Shown in pieces: positions 19,812 to 29,233 of a DNA stretch of 57,699 bases. Each line of letters starts with the position of its first letter. Within the stretch, counting starts at the first letter, position 1. The stretch comes from an uncultured Pelagibacteraceae bacterium (GTDB taxonomy: Bacteria; Pseudomonadota; Alphaproteobacteria; Pelagibacterales; Pelagibacteraceae): assembly GCA_902516395.1 (NCBI GenBank), contig CABXYN010000006.1, positions 1-57,699 on the forward strand. Direction: 5' to 3'. The notes beneath the pieces are model-generated. The model saw only the letters and a list, made by a program, of their open reading frames with translations, was not told where the DNA came from and ran no database searches. The translations under genes were made by a program, and so were the position numbers.

Positions 19812-20725
19812 ATTGTTTTTTTTAAAAAATTATAAAACTTTTTTAAATTTTCTATTTTTAACTCTACTTTTAAGTATTTAACATTTTTTCTATTATTATT
19901 AGTTAGTCTTTTATAGTCTTTTTCTGTTGTAATGATTTCTAATTTATTTTTTAAAGCAATTTTTTTTATTTTTTCCAAATCTTCATTGGTATAATTATAA
20001 TGATCAGGAAATATAAACTTTTTTGATACTTTAAATTTATACTTATTAAGTGTATTTTCAAATTCCTCTGGATTTCCTATTCCACAAAAATATAAGTAAC
20101 TTTTTTTTCTATTGAAATTCTTAAGATTAACTGGAAAATAATTTGAGTAAAATATATTATCGTTTAATTTTCTCAATATAGAGGTCAATTTTTTATTTTT
20201 TTTTTCACCAATTAAAAAAATTGCACTGTATTTTTTTAGTATTTCTAATCTTTCTCTTAAAGGCCCTGCAGGGAGTAAATATCCATTTCCAATACCATAA
20301 GTAGAGTTAAAGCAAGCAATTGATATATCATAATCAATTTTTTTGTCTTGCAATCCATCATCTAAAATAGCTAAATTGAATTTTTTTGCTTCTGCTTTAT
20401 CTAAGCTTATACCTCTATTTTCCTCGCTCACTAGTTTACCATGAGTTTGTAGTATTTTTCTTTCATCTAATTGGTCTAAATATCTTTTTTTAATGAATAC
20501 TGTTCTAAACTTATTTTTTAAAATTTTATTTATTTGTATGCATAGAGAAGTTTTTCCTGTTCCACCAATATAAATATTCCCCACACATATAGTTTTAATT
20601 TTATATTTTTTTTTAATTAAAAAATTTTTACTTAAATTTAATAAAATAGTAAAAATTGTAAAAGGACTTAATAAATAAGAAATTAAATTTTTATCATTAA
20701 AATATAATGGTTTTATAACTTTCAT
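19808..20725 (-). CDS. lpxK: Tetraacyldisaccharide 4'-kinase
   Basis: Phosphorylates the lipid A disaccharide at the 4' position. 305 residues with an N-terminal membrane helix, the Walker A VGNIYIGGTGKTS (about residue 48) and the LpxK motif ILDDGLQD (about residue 119). The stop of waaA directly abuts its start. It is somewhat short at the C-terminus compared with E. coli but otherwise intact. Confidence 0.95.
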   Translation of the reverse strand: MKVIKPLYFNDKNLISYLLSPFTIFTILLNLSKNFLIKKKYKIKTICVGNIYIGGTGKTSLCIQINKILKNKFRTVFIKKRYLDQLDERKILQTHGKLVSEENRGISLDKAEAKKFNLAILDDGLQDKKIDYDISIACFNSTYGIGNGYLLPAGPLRERLEILKKYSAIFLIGEKKNKKLTSILRKLNDNIFYSNYFPVNLKNFNRKKSYLYFCGIGNPEEFENTLNKYKFKVSKKFIFPDHYNYTNEDLEKIKKIALKNKLEIITTEKDYKRLTNNNRKNVKYLKVELKIENLKKFYNFLKKTI

Positions 20726-21967
20726 TTAGATAAATTTTTTAATCTCATATAAATTTTTATTTAGTATTTTATCCCCTAAGTATTTTAGCTTTTTATTCAC
20801 TGTATTTCTTTGTAAAAAATTAATTTTTTGACGAACAACAGATTTCATATTTTTTATCGAGTTTACTCTTGTTGTAATTTTCAATTTCTCTAACATTTCA
20901 TAAACTTCTTTAAAGTTCTCTATATGTGGACCGTATAAGATGTAATTACCTTCTCTCGCTGATTCTAGAGGGTTCTGTCCTCCATGTGGTATAAGTGATC
21001 CACCTAAAAATGTTAATTTAGATAGCGAATAGAATTTTGCAGTTTCTCCATATGTATCCACTATGTATATATCTGTATCTTTGCTTAATTTTTTCGGTGA
21101 GGTATGTAATTGAGAATTTAGACCAATATTTTTCAATTCATCTAGTATTTCTTTTTTCCTGTTTATATGCCTTGGGATTATTATAGTTATCAAGTTTTTA
21201 ATTTCTGACCTTAGTTCTTTATGCACTCTTCCAACGAATAGTTCTTCTGTTCGATGAGTGCTTGCAGCACAAAAAATAATTCTTTTTGAAAATTTTTTTT
21301 TAAGAATTGAATTTTTTACATTGTCTTTTTGTGTTCCTCCAAAAAACTTTAGATTACCTACAAGTTTTATATTTTTTGTTCCTAATAATTTTAAATATTT
21401 TTTTGACTCCATGTTTTGAGGCAAAGCAAGAGTTATTTTCTCAAAAATTTTTTTTGAAAAATTAGGGAAAAATTTCCATCTGTTAAAAGATTTTTTTGTA
21501 ATCCTTGCATTAAGAAGGATAAGTGGAATATTTTTCTTGTGTAAATTATTAAACATATTTGGCCAAATTTCAGAGTCTACAAATACTGCTAATTTTGGTT
21601 TCCAATGATTAATGAAATGTTTAGTTAAAAAACTTAAATCAAAAGGATAAAACTGATGAATAACTTTTTTAAACTTAAATTTAGATAAAATATGAGAGGA
21701 ACTAGTCGTTGATGAAGTAATTAAAATTCTTTTAATTTTTTTATCCTCTTCAAATCTCCTAATAATTGGTATTATGCTTAATATTTCACCTACACTTGCA
21801 CCATGTATCCAAATTGTTTCAGTGGGTTTATTATTGTTTTTTGCAAGAAATCCATACTTCTCTCTAAACCTATTTTGATCCTCTTTTCCAAGAAATATTC
21901 TAATTAATATAATTAGTGGTGAAATTAATATTAATAGAAATAAAAAAAAATTATAAATAACAAACAT
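20726..21967 (-). CDS. waaA: 3-deoxy-D-manno-octulosonic acid (Kdo) transferase
   Basis: Transfers Kdo from CMP-Kdo to lipid IVA. 413 residues from ATG 21967, which overlaps the msbA stop as TGATG. A TTG one codon upstream is less likely. There is an N-terminal membrane anchor, then IWIHGASVGE (about residue 53), the CMP-Kdo region IFCAASTHRTEE, and the signature GGSLIPHGGQNPLE near residue 310. It lies between msbA and lpxK. Confidence 0.94.
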   Translation of the reverse strand: MFVIYNFFLFLLILISPLIILIRIFLGKEDQNRFREKYGFLAKNNNKPTETIWIHGASVGEILSIIPIIRRFEEDKKIKRILITSSTTSSSHILSKFKFKKVIHQFYPFDLSFLTKHFINHWKPKLAVFVDSEIWPNMFNNLHKKNIPLILLNARITKKSFNRWKFFPNFSKKIFEKITLALPQNMESKKYLKLLGTKNIKLVGNLKFFGGTQKDNVKNSILKKKFSKRIIFCAASTHRTEELFVGRVHKELRSEIKNLITIIIPRHINRKKEILDELKNIGLNSQLHTSPKKLSKDTDIYIVDTYGETAKFYSLSKLTFLGGSLIPHGGQNPLESAREGNYILYGPHIENFKEVYEMLEKLKITTRVNSIKNMKSVVRQKINFLQRNTVNKKLKYLGDKILNKNLYEIKKFI

Positions 21968-22854
21968 CAACTTTTGTTTATTTGTTTATTATAATAGTTT
22001 TTATAAGTATCAGATTTTGTTAAGAGCTCTTCATGATTGCCTGAATCCACCACCATACCCTTTTCCATAACGTAAATATTATCAGAATTTAAAATAGTTG
22101 AAAGTCTGTGTGCAATTACTACTGTTGTCTTATTTAAAGTCAATTTATCTAATGCCTTTTGTATTTTTTCCTCTGTTTCAGAGTCTAAAGATGAAGTAGC
22201 CTCATCTAAAAGAATAATCTTACTATTTTTTAAGAATGCTCTTGCTATTGAAAGTCTTTGTTTTTCCCCACCTGATAATCGGACACCATTTTCTCCAATT
22301 AAGGTTTGATATTTATTTTCAAGTTTATCTATAAACTCAGAACACATTGAAAGTTTTGCAGCTTCATATATCTCATCGTCGTTTGCGTCTGGTTTTGCAT
22401 ATTTTATGTTATTAAAAATCGTATCATCGAATAAAGTTACATTTTGATCGACAATTGATATTTCTTTTCTTAAAGAAAATAAATTGACCTCTTTTATATT
22501 TTGTCCATCTATTTCTAATATTCCAGTTTTTGGATCATAAATTCTTGGAATTAAACTTAGCAATGTTGACTTACCAGAACCGCTTTGTCCAACTAGAGCA
22601 GTCATTTTACCACCATTTATTTTAATATTTATATTTTTTAAAACTTTATTCTCTAAATTTGTGGAATAATTAAAATTTATATTTTTGCAGTCAATTGATC
22701 CATTTTCTAGATTTAAATTTATTTTATCTTCGTTAATTCCAATTAAATTTACCGTATCAATTATTGGAAGGATTCTTTTACTGGCAGACAATCCCTGATT
22801 AACTCCAACATTTATAGTGGCTAAGGATTTTACGGGTTGATAAGCTAACATCAT
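21967..22854 (-). CDS. msbA: MsbA-type lipid A flippase, C-terminal part (ATPase half) after a frameshift
   Basis: This frame carries the last membrane helix of the ABC transporter (AYQPVKSLATINVG) and the whole nucleotide-binding domain: Walker A GQSGSGKST, signature LSGGEKQR, Walker B IILLDEAT and the H-loop IAHRLST. It continues the neighbouring upstream frame if one T is removed from a 9-T run (plus 22869-22877). The joined product is about 580 residues, the normal MsbA length. The internal ATG 22854 is unlikely to be a true start. The gene precedes waaA in the LPS cluster. Confidence 0.85.
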   Translation of the reverse strand: MMLAYQPVKSLATINVGVNQGLSASKRILPIIDTVNLIGINEDKINLNLENGSIDCKNINFNYSTNLENKVLKNINIKINGGKMTALVGQSGSGKSTLLSLIPRIYDPKTGILEIDGQNIKEVNLFSLRKEISIVDQNVTLFDDTIFNNIKYAKPDANDDEIYEAAKLSMCSEFIDKLENKYQTLIGENGVRLSGGEKQRLSIARAFLKNSKIILLDEATSSLDSETEEKIQKALDKLTLNKTTVVIAHRLSTILNSDNIYVMEKGMVVDSGNHEELLTKSDTYKNYYNKQINKS

Positions 22855-23710
22855 TGCAGCTAAAAATGAAAAAAAAATTATTCAAACTCAATTGGTCATT
22901 CATTATTAATTTACCAGAGTAAAAAATTAGTATTGCGATCATAATTCCTGTTAAAATTTCCATAACTGGTGTGGCTCTAATAAAGACAGATGATATTTTT
23001 ATTGATTTCTCTTTTAAATCATCAACAAATTTTTCTGATCTTTCGTTTTCATACTTTTCTCTTTGAAAAATTTTGATAATTTTGTGATTTTTAAAAATAT
23101 CTATTAAATATTTATTTAAGTCCCCAGATTTTACCTGAGCCTCTGTCACTACTTTACCCATTCTTTTACCTAATTTTTTTGCTGTAAAAGATGCAAATGG
23201 AATCATAATGATTGCAATTAAGGATAATCTCCAATTTTGCATAAACATTACTGAAAGAAGTCCAATTAAAGTTAACCCATCTTTAAATAAAGTTAAAAAA
23301 GATGTGCTGAGCATCCCTGTAATTTGATTAACATCAAAATTAAGATTTGAAATATATTTTCCAGTATGTTTATTTTCTATATTTTCTGTGTCAGCTTTTA
23401 TAAATGACGTTAGCATGTTCACCTGTATTTCTTTTTTTACTTCTTCTGCAACTTTAATCATCGTGACCTTTGCCAAATAGAGAGAAATTCCTTTGGTTGC
23501 AAAGGCAAGAATTATTAATAAAGGGATTATCAAAAGTAGACTCTGATCTTTATTAATAAAAATTTTATCAATTGCTGGATCTAATAACCATGCAGTTGCA
23601 GATGTGCTGCAAGCAACTAATATAGAAAAAAAGACTGCCAGAAAAATTTTGTTTAAATATTTTTTTGTATAGTCTTTGTAAAGTCTTTTTAATATTTCAA
23701 AGTTTGACAT
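22799..23710 (-). CDS. msbA: MsbA-type lipid A flippase, N-terminal part (membrane half) before a frameshift
   Basis: The first 278 or so residues form the ABC exporter membrane domain with five helices, including LLDPAIDKIF, NFDVNQI and the coupling region around FKNHKIIKIFQRE. After the 9-T run (plus 22869-22877) the frame leaves the family and ends in an unrelated tail of about 25 residues. It starts 1 bp after ubiA ends. It is either a real disruption, a gene expressed by slippage, or a sequencing indel; the intact downstream half argues against an old pseudogene. Confidence 0.85.
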   Translation of the reverse strand: MSNFEILKRLYKDYTKKYLNKIFLAVFFSILVACSTSATAWLLDPAIDKIFINKDQSLLLIIPLLIILAFATKGISLYLAKVTMIKVAEEVKKEIQVNMLTSFIKADTENIENKHTGKYISNLNFDVNQITGMLSTSFLTLFKDGLTLIGLLSVMFMQNWRLSLIAIIMIPFASFTAKKLGKRMGKVVTEAQVKSGDLNKYLIDIFKNHKIIKIFQREKYENERSEKFVDDLKEKSIKISSVFIRATPVMEILTGIMIAILIFYSGKLIMNDQLSLNNFFFIFSCNDVSLSTRKILSHYKCWS

Positions 23711-24577
23711 TTAAATTATTTTTCCAATTAAAATATTAATAAATACAATAAGACCTAATAAATTATTACTTTTAAATTTTACCAGACACACATTAGGGTT
23801 TGACACTTCAAGATTTTTTATTTGATATAAGACCAAATGAAAAAAAGTAATTACAAGGGATATAAAATATGAAACCTTAAAGTTCATTAAAAAACCAACT
23901 AAAATTAATGAAAGAAAAAAAAGTATGTAACATAAAGAAATAAATTTTTTTGGGTTATTTTTAAATTTTATCGAGGTAGACTTAACTCCTATAATCTCAT
24001 CATCTTTAATATCTTGATATCCATAAATAGTGTCGTAACCCAGTGTCCAAAATATGGCTCCAAAATAAAAAATAATTGGTACTAAATTTATGCTGTTATT
24101 TATTGATATCCACGCAAGAACAAGACCATAGTTAAATGTAATTCCTAAAAATAGCTGTGGCCAATATGTAAATCTCTTCATTAAAGGATAAGTAAATGCT
24201 AATGGCATCGATAATAGTGCCATCAAAATTGTGAATTTATTAAAATTAATCAATACTAAAAATGCTAATCCACATAAAATAAAAGAGTAAATTATAGCAA
24301 GCTTTATAGAAACTTTTCCTGATGCAATTGGTCTATTTTTTGTTCTCTCTACTTTTTTATCGAAATTTTTGTCTACTATGTCATTTACAATACACCCAGC
24401 AGATCTCATTAGCATTGACCCAAGTAAAAATAGCAAAGAATAAAAATAAAATTTTTCCAATTCAGAATTGAAATTATATGCAATAGTAAGACCCCATAGA
24501 CATGGCCAAAATAAAAGCATGTAGCCAATAGGTCTACTTAATCTTGTAAGTTCAATAAACAATTTGATGTTTTGCAT
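23711..24577 (-). CDS. ubiA: 4-hydroxybenzoate polyprenyltransferase
   Basis: Prenylates 4-hydroxybenzoate in ubiquinone synthesis. An integral membrane protein of 288 residues with about nine helices and two Asp-rich motifs, NDIVDKNFDKKVERTKNRP (about residue 64) and YDTIYGYQDIKDD (about residue 185). I chose ATG 24577 rather than the longer frame because LTRLSRPIG follows at the usual distance and an AAGGAAA ribosome binding site sits about 7 nt upstream. The quinone feeds the oxidase genes nearby. Confidence 0.93.
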   Translation of the reverse strand: MQNIKLFIELTRLSRPIGYMLLFWPCLWGLTIAYNFNSELEKFYFYSLLFLLGSMLMRSAGCIVNDIVDKNFDKKVERTKNRPIASGKVSIKLAIIYSFILCGLAFLVLINFNKFTILMALLSMPLAFTYPLMKRFTYWPQLFLGITFNYGLVLAWISINNSINLVPIIFYFGAIFWTLGYDTIYGYQDIKDDEIIGVKSTSIKFKNNPKKFISLCYILFFLSLILVGFLMNFKVSYFISLVITFFHLVLYQIKNLEVSNPNVCLVKFKSNNLLGLIVFINILIGKII

Positions 24578-24629
24578 AACAATTTCCTTGTAAATAGCAA
24601 AGCAGAGTCTCATAATCAAATTGATTCGA

Positions 24630-25037
24630 ATGAATATAGATTACACTGTTACTGCATTAATGTTCCCAGCAATACCACTTATAATGAGTGTATATAGCAA
24701 TCGATTTCACACTCTTAGTGGATTAATTAGAAAAATTCATGATGAGTATGTCTTTGAAAAACATACTCCCCCAGAATGGAAAGACCAACTTATAAACTTA
24801 AACAGCCGAATTGGAGTATTAAAGTTTGCAATCATGTCAGCAGCGTTTGGCTTTCTATTTAATATGCTTACTGTATTTGCTCTTTATATAGAAAGTTTAA
24901 TTGTAGCTAGAGTAATTTTTGGAACGTGCTGTTTATCTATGATGGTTTCAATTATATTTTTTATTAGAGAAATACAAATTTCTACCAAGGCTTTAAAACT
25001 ACATCTTTCTGATATGGATGTTCAGTTTAAGGAATAA
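24630..25037 (+). CDS. DUF2721 family membrane protein
   Basis: 135 residues from ATG 24630; a TTG three codons earlier is an alternative. Three hydrophobic segments are present (ALMFPAIPLIM, then IMSAAFGFLFNMLTVFAL, then FGTCCLSMMVSIIFFI), with RFHTLSGLIRKIHDE after the first, as in DUF2721. The function is unknown. The stop overlaps the convergent quinone oxidoreductase by 11 nt. Confidence 0.75.
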   Translation: MNIDYTVTALMFPAIPLIMSVYSNRFHTLSGLIRKIHDEYVFEKHTPPEWKDQLINLNSRIGVLKFAIMSAAFGFLFNMLTVFALYIESLIVARVIFGTCCLSMMVSIIFFIREIQISTKALKLHLSDMDVQFKE

Positions 25038-25998
25038 TTACTGCAGGACCTGTAATTTTTCTACCTTCTAAATCTTTATGTGCTTGAACAGCTTCCTCTA
25101 ATTTATATTTTTTATAAATTTCTATTTTTACATTTCCGGATGAAATTTGTTTAAACAACATGTTGGCTGCTTCTTGGATTTCTTCGCTATTTGTAAAGTA
25201 TTGATTCATTGCAGGTCTAACAAAATAAATACCTTTTGGTTGCAAAGATTTTGAAACAATAATTGGGTCTAGGGGACCCGAAGCATTTCCAAATGAAACC
25301 ATTGTTCCTCTTAATTTTAAACATTCAATAGATTTATCATATGTTGTTTTACCTACGCCATCATAAACAACTGAAACACCTTTACCATTTGTGATTTCCA
25401 ACACTTTTTTTGCAAAGTCTTCCTTAGAATAGTTTATAACCTCATCACAACCATACTTCTTTGCTATCTCAACTTTTTCATCACTGCCAACTGTTCCAAT
25501 AACCTTCAGTCCTAGACTTTTTGCCCACTGACAAAAGAATTGTCCTACGCCACCAGCTGCAGCGTGAAATAACACACTTTCATTCTCTTTTGGAACATAT
25601 GTTTTGTGTAATAAATAAAAAGTTGTCATTCCTTTTGTCATGGCACTCGAAATTTGCTCCAAATCAATATCATCAGGAACTTTTACAATATTTTTTGATA
25701 TGTAATTTCTGTGAGTTGAGTAAGCACCTAAAGGAGCTGCAGCATATGCAATTTTATCTCCAACTGAAAAATTAGAAACATTTGAACCAACTTCTTTAAT
25801 TATACCTGCTGCTTCCATTCCAATCCCAGTTGGTAATTGAAGAGGGTATAAACCTGACCTATGGTATGTATCTATATAATTTAAACCAATTGAAACATGT
25901 TCGATTTGAACTTCGTCTGCTCCAGGTTTTTCTAAAGTTATATCTTCTAGATTAAGAACTTCTGGACCACCTGTATTTGTTACTTTAATAGATTTCAT
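25027..25998 (-). CDS. NADPH:quinone oxidoreductase (QorA-like, MDR family)
   Basis: A zinc-free medium-chain reductase that reduces quinones with NADPH. 323 residues. The N-terminal GroES-like fold has NYIDTYHRSGLYP and LPTGIGMEAAG, and the Rossmann domain has the nucleotide loop FHAAAGGVGQFFCQWAK (about residue 144). It lacks the catalytic zinc Cys/His set of alcohol dehydrogenases. It overlaps the upstream pirin gene by 4 nt. Confidence 0.9.
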   Translation of the reverse strand: MKSIKVTNTGGPEVLNLEDITLEKPGADEVQIEHVSIGLNYIDTYHRSGLYPLQLPTGIGMEAAGIIKEVGSNVSNFSVGDKIAYAAAPLGAYSTHRNYISKNIVKVPDDIDLEQISSAMTKGMTTFYLLHKTYVPKENESVLFHAAAGGVGQFFCQWAKSLGLKVIGTVGSDEKVEIAKKYGCDEVINYSKEDFAKKVLEITNGKGVSVVYDGVGKTTYDKSIECLKLRGTMVSFGNASGPLDPIIVSKSLQPKGIYFVRPAMNQYFTNSEEIQEAANMLFKQISSGNVKIEIYKKYKLEEAVQAHKDLEGRKITGPAVIIP

Positions 25999-26831
25999 TT
26001 TACAAATGTACCTTTATGATAATCCTCGACTGCTTGCAAGATTTCTTGTTTAGTATTCATAACAAACGGACCACCTCTAGCAATTTGTTCACCTATTGGC
26101 TTTCCAGCAATGAGAAGAAACTTAGCTTCAGTTAAGCCATAAACCTTAAGTTTGTCTCCCTTTTCTAAAAGAATTAGTTTTGAATTTTCAACCTTTTGAT
26201 GTTGCTGGTTTCCAATTTTTATCTCTCCTTCAATTAAGTAAATAAATGAATTGTGAGTTAATGGTAAATCAAAATTGAAATCTTTATCTTTCTTTAATTC
26301 AACATCAAAATAAATAGGCTCAACATTATGTTTTTTTACAGGTCCCTCAGCTTGTTCAAATTTACCAGCTATGACTTTTACAATTTTATCCTCATCTTTA
26401 TATGATTGCATCTGCTCCGCATCTATGTAGATGTAATTAGGTTTGCTCATTTTAAGTTTAGCTGGCATATTGATCCATAATTGAAATCCATGTAGCTTAC
26501 CTTCTTTCATTGCCGGCATTTCAGAGTGAATTATTCCACTTCCTGTTTTCATCCACTGGACATCTCCTGCGGTCATTCTTCCTTCCCCACCTGTACTATC
26601 TTTGTGCTCAAAATCCCCAGCCAACATATAAGTCACTGTTTCAATTCCTCGATGAGGATGAGGAGGAAAACCTGCTATATAATCTTCACTATTCTCTGAT
26701 CCAAATTCATCTAACATTAAAAACGGATCAAAATAATTTGGCTCTACACCAATGCTTCTTTTTAATTTAACTCCAGCTCCATCAGATGCTGGTATAGGTT
26801 CAATAATTTTTTTTATCTCTATATCTGACAT
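25995..26831 (-). CDS. Pirin family protein
   Basis: A bicupin, iron-binding protein; some pirins act as quercetin dioxygenases or redox-linked regulators. 278 residues. The metal-binding motif is FPPHPHRGIETVTYML (about residue 55), followed by DVQWMKTGSGIIHSE (about residue 90), and a C-terminal cupin ends with IARGGPFVMNT. The probable operon with DoxX and the quinone oxidoreductase suggests an oxidative-stress or redox role, which is inference. Confidence 0.93.
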   Translation of the reverse strand: MSDIEIKKIIEPIPASDGAGVKLKRSIGVEPNYFDPFLMLDEFGSENSEDYIAGFPPHPHRGIETVTYMLAGDFEHKDSTGGEGRMTAGDVQWMKTGSGIIHSEMPAMKEGKLHGFQLWINMPAKLKMSKPNYIYIDAEQMQSYKDEDKIVKVIAGKFEQAEGPVKKHNVEPIYFDVELKKDKDFNFDLPLTHNSFIYLIEGEIKIGNQQHQKVENSKLILLEKGDKLKVYGLTEAKFLLIAGKPIGEQIARGGPFVMNTKQEILQAVEDYHKGTFVK

Positions 26832-26836
26832 ATTAT

Positions 26837-27208
26837 TTAAAATTTCTTATCTAAACTAAAATCTTTAGTTCCATTTATAAATATAAATATAAACCCACCT
26901 GCTAATGCTATATTTTTCAAAAAAGATCCTAATTGCATCTGGTCCGAGAAATCGTTGTGAAAAATTACTGCTGTAGCAATACAAAATAGGCTTAAAAAAC
27001 CAGCTGCAATTTTTGCCTTATAGCCTAAAATAATTAAGATAGGTCCAACTATCTCCAAAATTATTGCTGGTATAAGTAAAATTCCTGGTATTCCAAAACC
27101 TTCCATCCATCCAACAGTTCCATCATAATTACTAATTTTAAAAATACCATTAAGAAGAAATAAAGCTGAAATTAAAATTCTTGCAACAAGATCTAAAATG
27201 TTTGTCAT
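26837..27208 (-). CDS. DoxX family membrane protein
   Basis: 123 residues with four helices. The family pattern is seen in LVARILISALFLLNGIFKI at the N-terminus and AGFLSLFCIATAVIFHNDF (about residue 67). DoxX proteins are poorly characterised and often associated with thiol or redox stress. It lies 5 bp upstream of the pirin gene, which supports a joint unit. Confidence 0.88.
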   Translation of the reverse strand: MTNILDLVARILISALFLLNGIFKISNYDGTVGWMEGFGIPGILLIPAIILEIVGPILIILGYKAKIAAGFLSLFCIATAVIFHNDFSDQMQLGSFLKNIALAGGFIFIFINGTKDFSLDKKF

Positions 27209-27228
27209 AATTTCAAAATAATGACTTG

Positions 27229-27888
27229 TTAAATAATATCAAGCAAGTCTTTAAGATTATTTATCTGATTTTCCGGAAAGTAATCTAGATTATCAAAAAT
27301 AATATTATTTCTATTCAACCAAATAGCTTTATAACCATAATTGCCACCCCCAGAAACATCCCATGTATTTGCGCTTAAAAAAGCGACTTCATGTTTTTCA
27401 ATCTTATATTTTTTAATTGGAATATCGTATACCATTGAGTCTGGCTTAAAAATACCCACTTCTTCTACTGAAAAAATATCATCAAAAACTTTAAGATTGT
27501 TACTAGAGACCAATTCTTTGAGAAGGGAAGGAGTTCCATTTGATAGTATTGATAGTTTATAATTTTTTTCTTTTAATAATTGTAGAGTTTCATTTACCTC
27601 TGGATAGGGGGAAAGAACTTTATAAAGATCAAGTAATTGACTTTTCATATTAGGATTAATATTAAATACTTTCATTGATTTATCCAAACTATCCTCAGTA
27701 ACTTTCCAAAAATCTTTATGTCTTTTCATTAGACTTCTAAGCCAAGTATATTCTAGCTGAGTTGTTCGCCAATAATTTGAAAAACTTTCCCATTTATTAC
27801 CAATTTTATCTTTACATTTTTCTGCTGCAGAATTGACATCAAATAAAGTTCCGTAAGCATCGAAAATTATTGCTTTAATATTTTTCAT
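27229..27888 (-). CDS. HAD superfamily hydrolase, haloacid dehalogenase type II-like
   Basis: 219 residues. The catalytic nucleophile Asp is in IIFDAYGTLFD (residue 10). The YTWLRSLM segment fits the 2-haloacid dehalogenase cap domain, SILSNGTPSLL is motif II, and FLSANTWDVSGGGNYG (about residue 173) matches the type II dehalogenase SANxWD motif. True dehalogenation versus phosphatase activity cannot be decided. It is divergent from rsmE with 16 bp between starts. Confidence 0.88.
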   Translation of the reverse strand: MKNIKAIIFDAYGTLFDVNSAAEKCKDKIGNKWESFSNYWRTTQLEYTWLRSLMKRHKDFWKVTEDSLDKSMKVFNINPNMKSQLLDLYKVLSPYPEVNETLQLLKEKNYKLSILSNGTPSLLKELVSSNNLKVFDDIFSVEEVGIFKPDSMVYDIPIKKYKIEKHEVAFLSANTWDVSGGGNYGYKAIWLNRNNIIFDNLDYFPENQINNLKDLLDII

Positions 27889-27904
27889 AAATTACTTTCT
27901 AAAT

Positions 27905-28615
27905 ATGAATAATATTAGAATATTTTTTCCTGAAAGTTTATCTCTTAATTTTAATTCTCGACTTGAAAAACCACAATCTCATTATTTAACAAAAGTAATG
28001 AGAGTTAAAATTGGTGAAAATTTTTCAGTATTTAATAAAAATGGAGAGTGGTTAGCTAAAATTAATAAGATTGATAGTGGAATGGTTGGATTTAGTATTC
28101 AAGAAAAATTAAGAAATAAAGAAAATTCAGCTAATATTTGGTTGGCATTTTCTCCAATTAAATCAAATTATTCAAATTTTATGATACAAAAAGCTACTGA
28201 ATTGGGAATAACTAAATTTATTCCAATTATTTTTGATCGTACTATTGTTAGAAAAATTAATTCTGAAAGATTAGAAAAAATAATAATCGAGGCAACTGAG
28301 CAATCAAATAGGATCAATCCCCCTTCTTTGGAAAAAACTCAAAACTTGAAAAGCTTCCTAAAAAAAAATGAAGATAAAATAGATTTAATTTTTACTGATC
28401 TAAATACTAAAAATAAAAAAATTGAATTAAATAAAAATATAACTAAACCTTTATGCGTTATTATTGGACCTGAGGGAGACTTTTCAGAACAGGAGAGGGA
28501 TAACATATTAAATTTTAAAGGTGTCAAATCATTAAAGATCAATGAAAATATTCTAAGATCAGAAACAGCAGTGATATCAGCAATATCAATACTTAGTTAT
28601 ATTTTGAATTTATAA
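27905..28615 (+). CDS. rsmE: 16S rRNA (uracil-1498-N3) methyltransferase RsmE
   Basis: A SPOUT-class rRNA methyltransferase. 236 residues. An N-terminal PUA-like part contains HYLTKVMRVKIGE. The knotted C-terminal domain has CVIIGPEGDFSEQE (about residue 186) and ENILRSETAVISAIS (about 217). The stop overlaps convergent SCO1 by 6 nt. Confidence 0.93.
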   Translation: MNNIRIFFPESLSLNFNSRLEKPQSHYLTKVMRVKIGENFSVFNKNGEWLAKINKIDSGMVGFSIQEKLRNKENSANIWLAFSPIKSNYSNFMIQKATELGITKFIPIIFDRTIVRKINSERLEKIIIEATEQSNRINPPSLEKTQNLKSFLKKNEDKIDLIFTDLNTKNKKIELNKNITKPLCVIIGPEGDFSEQERDNILNFKGVKSLKINENILRSETAVISAISILSYILNL

Positions 28616-29197
28616 ATATTTATTAATTAATTTAATTGATTGTTTAATATCATCTCTATGAGAAATTTTAGCGATATATTTTCCATCCTTAAGAAGTATT
28701 ACAGGTGAGCTGTGATCAACATTATAATCACCATTTTCAAAAAAAATCTTTTGACTGATTATTCCCCAGGATTGTGACAATAAAAAAATTTCCCCGGGGT
28801 CCCCTGTAATTCCAACAAACTCATTGTCAAAATTTCTCAAATAGTCTTTTATTACTTCTGGAGTATCTCTTTTAGGATCAACACTAATAAAAAAAACCTT
28901 AAAATCTTTTTTTTTATTTTTTTTAATCCTGTTTAACGCAATATCCATTTTGTTTAAAGTCATGGGACAAATGTCAGGGCAATTTGTAAAACCAAAAAAA
29001 ATTGCAGTTAAGGGTCCGTTAAAAGATTCTTGGGTTATTGAATTATTATTCATATCCTTAAGATCAAAATCTGATCCCTTGAAAGCTGCGACTGATTGGT
29101 CTTTTTGTTCTTTCATAGAAAGAAATACTGGAAGCATTAAAAAAAAGAATATTGTTAAACATCCAGTTAATACTGCAATTGAGGTTTTTATTTTCAT
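28610..29197 (-). CDS. SCO1/SenC-type copper chaperone for cytochrome c oxidase
   Basis: A membrane-anchored thioredoxin-fold protein that delivers copper to the CuA site. 195 residues, an N-terminal anchor helix (residues about 7-27), the copper-binding CxxxC in FTNCPDICPMTL (about residue 76) and the distal His in VDHSSP (about 161). It is divergent from the subunit III-like gene and close to coxB, which encodes the CuA subunit, so its client is obvious from context. Confidence 0.94.
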   Translation of the reverse strand: MKIKTSIAVLTGCLTIFFFLMLPVFLSMKEQKDQSVAAFKGSDFDLKDMNNNSITQESFNGPLTAIFFGFTNCPDICPMTLNKMDIALNRIKKNKKKDFKVFFISVDPKRDTPEVIKDYLRNFDNEFVGITGDPGEIFLLSQSWGIISQKIFFENGDYNVDHSSPVILLKDGKYIAKISHRDDIKQSIKLINKYL

Positions 29198-29233
29198 TAT
29201 TGTAAAATTATATATAGGAACTATATAAACATT

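Noticed and set aside
22799..22877. Programmed ribosomal frameshift in msbA
   Set aside because: MsbA is not known to use this and no typical shift-site context with stimulatory structure is evident. A slippage or indel explanation is simpler, though it is not proven.
28785..28805. GC-rich CCCCGGGG patch in SCO1 as a foreign insertion or site
   Set aside because: It is a short local run inside a normal coding frame (PGEIFLL region) with no flanking repeats.
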